Assembly (NCBI RefSeq): GCF_026262505.1
Contig: NC_067205.1
Location: 6,572,001 to 6,636,000 of the forward strand
DNA length: 64,000 nt
Direction: 5' to 3'
From: Trichomonas vaginalis G3
Lineage: Eukaryota > Parabasalia > Trichomonadida > Trichomonadidae
Shown here piece by piece: positions 7,997 to 16,820 of the stretch. The first letter of the stretch is position 1. The number at the start of each line of letters is the position of its first letter. Position numbers and translations under genes: made by a program. Under the pieces are notes generated by a model. The model saw only the letters and a list, made by a program, of their open reading frames with translations, was not told the DNA's origin and searched no databases.

Positions 7997-10069
7997 CTAT
8001 TTTGATCCTGATGAAGTTGAATATAAGTAACTTTCAGAATCATAAGAATATTCATCATCCTTATTATCCTCAACCTTCTCTTTCTCATCCTTCATTTCCT
8101 TTCCTTCATCATTTTTCATTTCGTCACTTTTTACTTCACTTTTTTCTTCTTTATTTTTGTCACTTTTTGGTTCACTTTTTTCTTCGTTTTGTTGTTTATG
8201 GTCTGAATCCGATGAAGTTTTAGAGTCTTCTGTTTTCTTCTTGAGCTGACGTTTCACGAGGTTGTAATAAGTTCCACCTTTTGCGATTAATTCTTCGTGA
8301 GTTCCAACTTCAACAATTTTTCCTGTGTCCAAAACAAAAATTACATCGCAACCAATTACTGTTGACAATCTGTGTGCAACAGCAATTCCTGTTCTCTCTT
8401 TGAGTACTTTGTCAAGAGCGTCTTGTACCTTCTTTTCGCTCTCGCTGTCCAAAGCAGAAGTTGCTTCATCTGTGATCAAAATTTTTGGATTTTTCATGAC
8501 AGCTCTTGCGATTGCGATTCTCTGACGTTGTCCGCCAGATAGAACTGATCCTCTGTCACCAACCAAATGGTCAAGTCCGTCACTGAATTTTGTCACAAAC
8601 TTTTTGGCGTTTGCTTTTTCGAGAGCTGTCATAATTTCGTCATCAGAGTGATTTCCTTGTACACCGTACAAAACATTGTCTCTGATTGTTCCTTGGAACA
8701 AAATCGGTTCTTGTGAAACCAATGACATTTGTCTGTGAAGCCATCTCGGGTCAATTTCCTTGATATTGTGGCCATCAATGAAAATGTTGCCGTCTGTGGC
8801 ATCGTAATACCTTTCTATCAACTGGATGGTCGTTGATTTGCCACTGCCAGAGTGACCAACGAATGCAACTGATTGGCCGGGCTTAACTTCGAACGAAACA
8901 TCGTTCAAAGCGTATGTCTTTCGGGTAGGATACACAAATGATACGTGATCGAACTTAATGTGGCCTTGGAAATCGTCATATGTAAGACCACCATCGAAAT
9001 TAACATTTGGTTTGTAGTTTATTAGGTCTAGAACTCTTGCCGCTGATTGTATGGCCCTGGATTCCTCGCCGATCATGAACTGGAAGCTGATTAAAGCCCA
9101 TGTGGCTGCAAAAGTGAATCCAAATACAGCAAGAAGTGAACCACTGCTAAATGGTCGACCATTCTCTCGTTCTCCAACAAAAGTGGCTCCGTAATATAAG
9201 ACACCGGCTGAATAACCGTAAATAATAAGGAAAATTAAGCCAAATTCGTAGCCAATGTTCATGAAAAACTTTCTATCGAATGTTTGGCTCTTTCTCGTTT
9301 GATCTCCAAATCTTTTGACTTCTCCGTCTTCGCGATTAAAAGATCTGACTGTTCTTGCGTTGGAAAGTGTCTCTTCTGCAACAGTTATACTCTCAAAAAC
9401 ATGTTTGAACCTGTTTCCTGCATTGTTGTTAAGAAATAGCTGTACAGCAAGCATAGTAATGAGAATTACAGGAATTGATGTGGTCATAACTAATCCTAGA
9501 CGCCAGCTCTGTATGTAAATGAATAAGAAAACAATAACGAACTGTGCAATGCTTTGTATCTGAGCGTTTTTGGTTGATCCGAATGATTCTTGAATTGTTG
9601 TCGCATCTTCACCGAGAATAGTGAGTAAACTACCGATAGAATGTGTATCAAAGAAAGTTACATCATATGTCATCATGTGTGAGAAGATTTCATCACGAAT
9701 TCTCACTGCAATTCGTGCTCCAACTCTTGTCCATAAAAACGTAGCGAAAAAGAAGGCAATTGAAATGAAAATCAATGAAATAACAAGAGATAATACTTGT
9801 CTCTTCGTTCCTGGCATCGGATCATCGATTTCTCCTAATTTATATTTTGCCGTTTCAGTAATGATATTACCGATGAACTGGTATGTCAAGATAGGAGCTA
9901 AACCTGCCAATATTGCTGGGAAAATAGCTATAATGGCTAATTTATCCGAAAACAATAATGAATAAACTCTTTTACGCGCTGTTTTCATCTCATCCTTGGA
10001 GAAAACCTTCTCCTTCTTGGATTTCTCGGTTAGAGAGTTGGAATACTCAGAAGAAGGTCTGATTGACAT
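7997..10069 (-). CDS. ABC half-transporter, ABCB (P-glycoprotein-like) type
   Basis: A 690-residue half-transporter. Six membrane segments span about residues 45-340. The nucleotide-binding domain follows (about 368-610) with Walker A GHSGSGKST (405-413), a Q-loop glutamine near 453, signature LSGGQ (510-514), Walker B ILITDE with its catalytic glutamate (530-535) and the switch histidine (H566). All ATPase residues are present, so it should work as a homodimer or heterodimer exporter in a membrane; the substrate cannot be told. The last 80 residues are a charged Lys/Glu/Asp/Ser tail, probably disordered. It is divergent to a second half-transporter gene, about 300 bp away, suggesting a shared control region or an old tandem pair. 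The end of Polinton A lies about 200 bp past its stop. Confidence 0.93.
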   Translation of the reverse strand: MSIRPSSEYSNSLTEKSKKEKVFSKDEMKTARKRVYSLLFSDKLAIIAIFPAILAGLAPILTYQFIGNIITETAKYKLGEIDDPMPGTKRQVLSLVISLIFISIAFFFATFLWTRVGARIAVRIRDEIFSHMMTYDVTFFDTHSIGSLLTILGEDATTIQESFGSTKNAQIQSIAQFVIVFLFIYIQSWRLGLVMTTSIPVILITMLAVQLFLNNNAGNRFKHVFESITVAEETLSNARTVRSFNREDGEVKRFGDQTRKSQTFDRKFFMNIGYEFGLIFLIIYGYSAGVLYYGATFVGERENGRPFSSGSLLAVFGFTFAATWALISFQFMIGEESRAIQSAARVLDLINYKPNVNFDGGLTYDDFQGHIKFDHVSFVYPTRKTYALNDVSFEVKPGQSVAFVGHSGSGKSTTIQLIERYYDATDGNIFIDGHNIKEIDPRWLHRQMSLVSQEPILFQGTIRDNVLYGVQGNHSDDEIMTALEKANAKKFVTKFSDGLDHLVGDRGSVLSGGQRQRIAIARAVMKNPKILITDEATSALDSESEKKVQDALDKVLKERTGIAVAHRLSTVIGCDVIFVLDTGKIVEVGTHEELIAKGGTYYNLVKRQLKKKTEDSKTSSDSDHKQQNEEKSEPKSDKNKEEKSEVKSDEMKNDEGKEMKDEKEKVEDNKDDEYSYDSESYLYSTSSGSK

Positions 10070-10377
10070 TCAAAATTTTGATTGCGATAAAAAATTTGAT
10101 TTGAACCAATTCTGAAGAAAAATTAAGAAATCGCTATGAGATTTGTATCGACTAGACCATTTGATTGTGAGTATTACATAAGAAATCCTTTTAAAAAAGT
10201 TTGATGGGTAATTTGTAAACATCAGAAATAATATTCTCTCACAATTGGTCGGCCAACAATTAATTTAGATGTTATAAAATATCAGCCGAATTCACACGAA
10301 ATAAAGTTATGTTGGATTGGTCATTCAAAAATTTTATTGAAACAAAAAAATTTTTCTTTTATCAAATCATTTTTTCA
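10070..10377. other. Divergent intergenic region between two ABC genes
   Basis: About 300 bp of AT-rich DNA between two gene starts facing away from each other, so it should hold both promoters. I see no clear TCA-pyrimidine initiator close to either start. Confidence 0.4.
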
Positions 10378-12179
10378 ATGAGCAACCCTGAAATAGACCA
10401 AATTAAAGAAGAAACATCAGAAAAAGTGAAGAACTGAAAGAAAAACCAAGGTTCAAGCACTTCTGGAAAGTTCTGGGCTATTACAAAAACAGATGGGTCT
10501 ATTTCAATGCATTAACTTTAGGTTTAATCAACGGTATCGTTATTATGGTGTTCAACGTGCTCATTGGAAACATTACAACTGAAATTACTACATCAAATGA
10601 CTTTATGGCCGCAGTTAGAAAAAATATTTACGCATATTTAATTGTTATGTGCGTTTTCACACTTATATGGTTCATTAAACAGATATGTATGTCAATAGCA
10701 GCACCGGGGTTCTTAGCAGAGACAAGAATTTTGTTATATGAAAAATATATGTCATTAGATATGGATTATTTCGATACTCATCAGTCAGGCTCATTACTTG
10801 ATAGAATTACTACAGATTGTGTATTGATTTATTCGATTTACATGGAAAAATTCTGTTATATGATGGCAGATTGCGTACAAGGCCTTGCTGGCATTATTCT
10901 TTCATTCATTTACTCATGGAGAGTCTCCTTGGTCGTTTTCATCGCGCTTCCTCTTTGTATTGTTTCATTTTATATTTGTGAGCATTTAATTGGCAAATTA
11001 TGGGACGATTACAACAAGGCGACCAACAGTGCAGGTACAAAAGCAGAAGAAGTCATCAACGCGTTCAGAACTGTCAAATCTTTCGATAATGAATTGAAAG
11101 AAGCCGAAACCTATCGTTTATCACTTTCCAAGGTCCTTGAAGTTGTTAAGAAGACATCGTTGATTACAGGTGTTAAAGACGGCATCTTAAACCTGATAAT
11201 TAATTTTATGACAGCCGCATTCATGTATTCCAGTGTTTGGATCATCAAAAACAAGCCGCAATGGAACATGGAAACAGGTGATATCATGGTCTTGGTCACT
11301 TCTTTGATCTATTCCGCTATGGCCGTATTTCAAGCTTTAATTTTGCTTGAAGACTTCCGAAAAGCGAACGTAGCGTCCCAAAAGATCCTGGAAATACTTG
11401 AATTACCAATCAAATCCGACCAGAAGAAGGGAGAAAGTCCAGATTTAACAGTATCAGGAAAAATTGAGTTCAAAGACGTTTCATTCAAGTATTCTACAAA
11501 GGATTCATATGCTGTAAAGAACCTTTCCTTCACAGTTAACCCAGGAGAAACAGTTGCTTTCGTTGGAGAAAGTGGTTGTGGCAAATCAACAACATTACAA
11601 CTGTTACAAAGGTTTTATGAAATAGAGAGTGGCCAAATTTTAGTTGATGACCATGACATTTCCAAATGGTCACCGTATTATTTGAGGACACAAATCTCTA
11701 TTGTTCCACAAACTCCTGTTTTGTTTTCCATGTCAATTAAAGATAACATTAAATACGCAAGACCGAAAGCGACATCAAAAGAAATCTCTGATGCAGCACA
11801 GATAGGAAATGCTCATTCTTTCATCATGAGTCTTCCAGAAAACTACGAAACAATTGTACAACAGACATCATTGAGTGGAGGACAGAAACAAAGAATTTGC
11901 ATAGCTAGAGCTGTTATTCAGAACGCGCCAATTTTGTTGTTGGATAAAGCAACTGCAGCTTTGGATACAGAAAGTGAAAGATTGGTGCAGGAAAGTCTGG
12001 AAACAATAAGAAAAGGAAAGACAGCAATCATTGTCGCACATAGATTGGCAACAGTGATAAACGCTGATAAAATTTTCGTGTTTAAGGATGGTCACATTGT
12101 AGAAGTGGGAAAACACGACGAATTACTGGCAAAAGGTGGTTACTACTTTGAACTCATCAAATTCCAGTTACAACAGTAA
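10378..12179 (+). pseudogene. ABC half-transporter with a frameshift near the start and an altered Walker B
   Basis: The long open frame begins at an internal ATG at 10545 (544 residues), but sequence similar to a family N-terminus starts earlier. An ATG at 10378 opens a short frame (MSNPEIDQIKEETSEKV) that stops at once, while the next frame carries on in register from about 10431 (ELKEKPRFKHFWKVLGYYKN), pointing to loss of one base near 10427. In numbering from 10545 the membrane domain covers residues 1-285, Walker A GESGCGKST is at 341-349 and signature LSGGQ at 443-447. The Walker B motif reads ILLLDK (463-468): the catalytic glutamate is replaced by lysine (AAA at 11946-11948). Both signs fit a decaying gene, or an inactive partner in a heterodimer if the frameshift is a sequencing error. 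Confidence 0.8.
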
Positions 12180-12644
12180 ATCATAGTTTTATTTTTTTGT
12201 TTTTTTACTAAAAAAAATAAATTTTGTTATTATATTTGAATATGGTCGATAAAAATTGAGCGTTTTTAAAAAACCGCTGTTTGAGAGGAAAATTGAGAAT
12301 CCCGATGTTTACTTTTTGACATTGTCAAAAACTTTGAAAGGATAAAAAAATTTTAGTGCCAGAAAGTTTACAAATGTGAACTTTCTGACGAACAGACTCT
12401 CAGAAAGTACTCAAATGCGGTTTTTAATTTCCACACTTTTTTTGAGCTGAATATATGCTTTTTAGTGCATTGAATATAGTTTGTTGTATCTGTTTGTGTA
12501 GGAAAATAATCTATTTTCTTAAGTAGTTAAGGCTGCACTAATGCCCAATTAGTAAATAGGGGAGTAAGTGTTCCCTTAAATAGAAAAGGGGTTTTTGATC
12601 AACTGAATACTTGTTGTAACAATATTCATATGGTTTGCTATATC
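12180..12644. other. Intergenic, with two small hairpins
   Basis: No gene seen. Two perfect stem-loops stand out: TTTTTGAC/GTCAAAAA with a 3-base loop near 12314-12332, and CAGAAAGTT/AACTTTCTG with a 10-base loop at 12360-12387. They could act at the 3' end of the ABC transcript, but there is no direct support. Confidence 0.4.
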
Positions 12645-13461
12645 TGTACAAACAATATCAAATAATTCATTCATTAATTGTAACATCATGAATGCTGATC
12701 TTTCTAAGTGCACTAAAATAAACATATTGAATGATTATGTTTTCCACTCAAACATTGATTTGTCAGACTTCAAGTTCCCACCAAACATCAACACTATTGG
12801 TGTTCATTCACTTTCTAAGACATCTATTTCAAGAATCAATCTGCCATCACGAGTTCAAACTATCAATAACTATGCATTCGAAGAATGCAGCAACTTAGAC
12901 ACGATCATCATTCCAGAAGACTCAAATCTTGAATTCCTTGGTATTGGTGTTTTCCGTTATTGCTTTTCGATTTCGACAATCAATTGCACATGTCCTCGAT
13001 ATTCTATCTTCGGTGGTGCACTTTTCAACTCTGATAAGACGAGTCTTATTCTATTCCCACCTGCATCGAGATACTCTTTCTTTTCTCTCCCTGACACAAC
13101 TACGACAATCAGTCAATCTGCATTCCAAAGTTGTCGAAATCTTGTTTCTGTCTTCATTCCAAGTTTCAGTGTTCGTACTATCTCTTCTAATGCATTCGAA
13201 GGCTGCACATCTCTCAAGTCTATCAACATCCCACTTTGTGTCGAACGTGTTGAACAAGATGCATTCCTTGGTTGTTCATCACTCGAATGTGGTCTTCATA
13301 TCGAGAATCGAAACAAAGATTTCATTCATAAACTCGTTAATGTCTCTGGTCTTCCATCCATTTCTATCAAACAATGTATTTCACTCTACTCCTGCAAAGT
13401 CAAACTTGACAAATTCTCAATCAACACGATCTCTCCATTCATTGTTATTTATATTTCTTAA
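12645..13461 (+). pseudogene. Truncated copy of the BspA-like gene (3' third)
   Basis: Near-identical duplicate of the last third of the full BspA gene (18456-19271). Similarity begins abruptly at about 12645, inside a leucine-rich repeat. An in-frame ATG at 12688 exists because a valine codon of the full gene (GTG) is ATG here, giving a 257-residue open frame. The protein would hold about ten LRR_5-type repeats and the same end. No promoter is obvious, so I treat it as a partial duplicate, possibly expressed. The few differences suggest recent duplication or gene conversion. Confidence 0.8.
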
Positions 13462-13513
13462 TATACTAAAATACATAAATTTAATTAACATTTTATAATT
13501 TTTATTCTAAATA

Positions 13514-14817
13514 TAGGGTGTCCAAAGGTGTGTTTAGCACAAACCTGAATACTGCGAATAGAAATAAACAAGTTACATATATATAAAGTTTATTTAAATA
13601 TAATCACCATTGGATTCAATCACGCGTTCGCAGCGATCGATCCAGGCTTGAAAGACACGCTTTAAATCATCATGAGAAAATTGCTCAAATTGCTCTCTTA
13701 CAAAATTTTCAAGATCATCTGGACTCGCGAATTCGCGTCCTTCAGCTCTCTTTTTTAGCGTGCCGAATAAATAAAAGTCAGAGGGTGCAATATCAGGTGA
13801 ATAAATTGTGTTTGGAACAACTTTGACATTGTTTCCCAACAAGTAATTCATTACCTTATGACTTTTGTGAACTCTTGAATTATCAAAATGAATTGCAAAC
13901 TTTTGTTTTTGTTGTTTGGATTTCTCAAACTCATCAGAATTGATAATTTGAGTAAGAACATTGTCAATTAGATACTGAGCATTCATTGTATTAGGTTTTT
14001 GAAGAATATCAATTGCGATGATGCCATTCACGCCCCAAAAAACCGACAACATCATCATTGGTGTGTCAATTTTTTTCTTCGGGAATGTTTGCGGATTTTC
14101 ATCCTTCGGGATCCACATGATTTTGGCTTCTGTTGCATATTGAAACCAAGACTCGTCCCCTGTTACTAAAAAGCGAAACTTCTTGGATTGATACGCACCC
14201 AATATAGAGAGGAGCTCTTTCGAAGATTGGACTCTAGATTTTTTTTGAACTGAATTAAGGTTGTGCGGAACCCAACGTGTATACGCTAGTTTGTAGTTCA
14301 AATAATTGTGCAGATAATAACTGACTGTTGTACCTGGTATCTTTGTCATCTCCTCTATCCTTCTGAGTGATGCTCTTGGGTCTTCATCTAGCGCTTGAAG
14401 AATTGCTTTGATTTTTCTTTGATCCGGCGATTTTTTGTCAATTTTTATGATGGGCGCCTTTTTGTTCATGAAGTGATACATCCTAACATGATACGTTACA
14501 GTGGAATAGCTAGGAGCATCCATACCGAAGCATTTTACCAATGTCTCGTAGATTTTTTTACAGTCTTTGCATTTTTTTGCAAGAGCGAGGATGTTTTCTT
14601 TATGATTCATTAAAAAAATGAAAAAAATCCCGCCAAAATTTCCCGCGAAACCGCCTCTTGTCTCAAAATTCATTTTATATCCCGGCATGGCGCCAAAATA
14701 CAACATACTCATCATATACATATATTCATATTTTTTATTATATATTTATAATCAGCATATATCTCCTTTAATAGTCTCATATAGAGCGCTGTGCTAAACG
14801 CACCTTTAGACACCCTA
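13514..14817 (-). mobile_element. Mariner transposon, Tvmar1-like, complete
   Basis: A 1300 bp element (13516-14815) with terminal inverted repeats beginning GGGTGTC and containing GTTTAGCACA, which match over about 27 bases with a few differences. It is flanked by TA on both sides, as expected for the Tc1/mariner family. It contains one open transposase gene on the minus strand and sits just downstream of the truncated BspA copy. Confidence 0.93.
13594..14610 (-). CDS. Mariner transposase (DD34D)
   Basis: A 338-residue transposase if started at MNHKENILALAKK; the same frame can be extended to an ATG at 14721, but 338 residues fits the usual mariner length of about 345. The N-terminal half has helix-turn-helix DNA-binding regions; the linker WVPHNL (113-118) corresponds to the mariner WVPHEL motif. 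Catalytic aspartates are D152 (in TGDESW), D243 (in HFDNSRVH) and D278 (in SPDIAPSDFY); the last two are 34 residues apart, the mariner hallmark. No stop or frameshift is visible. It would cut and paste the element at TA sites. Tvmar1 is known in T. vaginalis as a recently active family. Confidence 0.92.
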   Translation of the reverse strand: MNHKENILALAKKCKDCKKIYETLVKCFGMDAPSYSTVTYHVRMYHFMNKKAPIIKIDKKSPDQRKIKAILQALDEDPRASLRRIEEMTKIPGTTVSYYLHNYLNYKLAYTRWVPHNLNSVQKKSRVQSSKELLSILGAYQSKKFRFLVTGDESWFQYATEAKIMWIPKDENPQTFPKKKIDTPMMMLSVFWGVNGIIAIDILQKPNTMNAQYLIDNVLTQIINSDEFEKSKQQKQKFAIHFDNSRVHKSHKVMNYLLGNNVKVVPNTIYSPDIAPSDFYLFGTLKKRAEGREFASPDDLENFVREQFEQFSHDDLKRVFQAWIDRCERVIESNGDYI

Positions 14818-15130
14818 TATTTAAAAAAAATGGATTGAGATATTAATGTTAACAATTAAAACTTTCGAATGCTGAACATCACTTCCAATTGTGATATATA
14901 ATGATGAGGAGTTTCTTAAGGATGCCGGAAAGTGAGTTGACGCGATTTCGAGTATTGCTCACAACTTCATTTGTAGTAAAGATATTACTGATATTGAAAC
15001 ATATATTAGTAGGGTATATATATAAGGTTTTTACTCTTATATACGAAAAAAAGAGATCTGACATTGTGTCAGATCTCAGTAAAAGTGACATTTACATGTC
15101 AAAAAAATAGAATGAGTTTAAGTAATTAAA
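14818..15130. other. Short intergenic stretch with two hairpins
   Basis: No convincing gene. A perfect stem GAGATCTGACA/TGTCAGATCTC with a TTG loop lies at 15053-15077, and TGACAT/ATGTCA with a 4-base loop near 15084-15099, both directly before the hairpin array. A short stretch around 14905-15000 reads like degraded coding sequence (EEFLKDAGK-type) but I cannot assign it. Confidence 0.5.
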
Positions 15131-15849
15131 ATTGAGGGTGAGAGTAGTATTGTATGAAATAATATCTCTCACCCTCCAATTCATCCTATGGCGCCGAAAA
15201 AATTTTGGTGAAATGCGACCACATTTCACCAAAATTTCTCGGCGCCATATAGAGAACTAGAGCCTGTGAGGTACTGATACTATCCATGTACCTCGCAGGC
15301 TCTAGTTCCAAGCCAAAATGGCTAAAAATTGCCCGCAATTGTTCACATTGCGGGCAATTTTTAGCCATTTTGGCTGGGAATTGGAGGGTGAGAGTAGTAT
15401 TGTATGAAATAATATCTCTCACCCTCCAATTCATCCTATGGCGCCGAAAAAATTTTGGTGAAATGCGACCACATTTCACCAAAATTTCTCGGCGCCATAT
15501 AGAGAACTAGAGCCTGTGAGGTACTGATACTATCCATGTACCTCGCAGGCTCTAGTTCCAAGCCAAAATGGCTAAAAATTGCCCGCAATTGTTCACATTG
15601 CGGGCAATTTTTAGCCATTTTGGCTGGGAATTGGAGGGTGAGAGTAGTATTGTATGAAATAATATCTCTCACCCTCCAATTCATCCTATGGCGCCGAAAA
15701 AATTTTGGTGAAATGCGACCACATTTCACCAAAATTTCTCGGCGCCATATAGAGAACTAGAGCCTGTGAGGTACTGATACTATCCATGTACCTCGCAGGC
15801 TCTAGTTCCAAGCCAAAATGGCTAAAAATTGCCCGCAATTGTTCACATT
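15131..15849. repeat. Tandem array of a 250 bp unit made of four hairpins
   Basis: Nearly three copies: 15131-15380, 15381-15630 and 15631-15849. Each unit has four inverted repeats almost edge to edge: H1 with 14-16 bp arms (TTGGAGGGTGAGAG), H2 with about 26 bp arms (starting TGGCGCCGA), H3 with 19 bp arms (ACTAGAGCCTG) containing one G/T-type mismatch, and H4 with about 31 bp arms (AGCCAAAATGGCTAAAAATT). The copies are almost identical. The third ends in the loop of H4. Apparent reading frames on both strands are by-products of the palindromes. No family is recognised. Confidence 0.92.
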
Positions 15850-16820
15850 CCCATCTTTTGTTGGTAAGACGAAGAATATGAAATAAATTATGAAGAAGAT
15901 AATGATGAATAAAATATCACTTTTTATATTTTTGACACGTAAAGTTGTCACTTTTCTGTCAAACTGTTTTTATCGTTTTCGTATATAACATTACTTCTAT
16001 GATATTGAAGTCTTGGATACTTCCAGTCCTCAGAAAACTGCTTCTCAATTTTCGAACTTGCGGACCTATCCTGTCCCTGGTTTTTCCATCGCATGGACTG
16101 ATACTGCAAGAATAATATCTAGGTACAAGATACTAGATATTTTACAGGAAACATTTGGAACTTGTTAAAAAGTGTCGAGATGCAATTAGTGGGTAACTTC
16201 AAAACTAAAACCTATTACACTACTATCTCACTGGATTCTACTGATTACTATTAAAGAACAAACCTGATGGTAGCTGTTTCCAGCCGAAATGGCCACATTC
16301 AAAGTTTAATTAGATTTGTATCTGGTCCTCCAATATTGTGTTTAAACCAGAGAGATACATTAAACACAAAATTTCAATAGTTATACTAAAAGTTTTACAG
16401 AACAAATTTTATTTTTAATTCTCATATGTTGAGATAAATGTACTTTTTCCCTTCCAGATTTTAAAAATTTTGTATGATTTTTGTGTGTTTTTGATAACCT
16501 TATATTCAAAAACATCGATTTTACTTAGTTTAAATATGATACTTTGATATATCATCACTTAAGATTTATACTCATATAAATGAATCAAAATAAAAATGAT
16601 TTTATGTCTTTGAAAAGTGATGTTTTTTAATAGCTTTCACTTCACTTTCCGGCACCCTTAATATAAAAAACTAAGAAACTGATTTGAATTGTTGTGGAAA
16701 CAGAATCTTATGATTTTTATGAATATAAAGCCTAATTTTATTTGTGGTTCAAGATAAAATGAAAACCTTAAAAATAAGGTTATTATAATTTATATGATTT
16801 GACAATAGATCAATATCTAG
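15850..16820. other. Intergenic with a possible degraded coding trace
   Basis: From about 16000 to 16380 short open stretches (for example VGNFKTKTYYTTISLDSTDY and SSRNGHIQSLIRF) hint at an old gene or transposon relic, but no family can be named. The rest is AT-rich upstream DNA of the BspA gene. Confidence 0.35.

Noticed and set aside
10404-10440. An intron at the start of the plus-strand ABC gene
   Set aside because: No Trichomonas splice signals; a single-base frameshift explains it better.
12929-13498. Frames overlapping the BspA copy in another frame (also at 18739-19290)
   Set aside because: They repeat because the DNA is duplicated; the LRR frame is the coherent one.
15186-15760. 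98- and 74-residue frames on both strands, repeated every 250 bp
   Set aside because: They lie wholly in the hairpin array; the palindromes make similar frames on both strands. No start context or domain.
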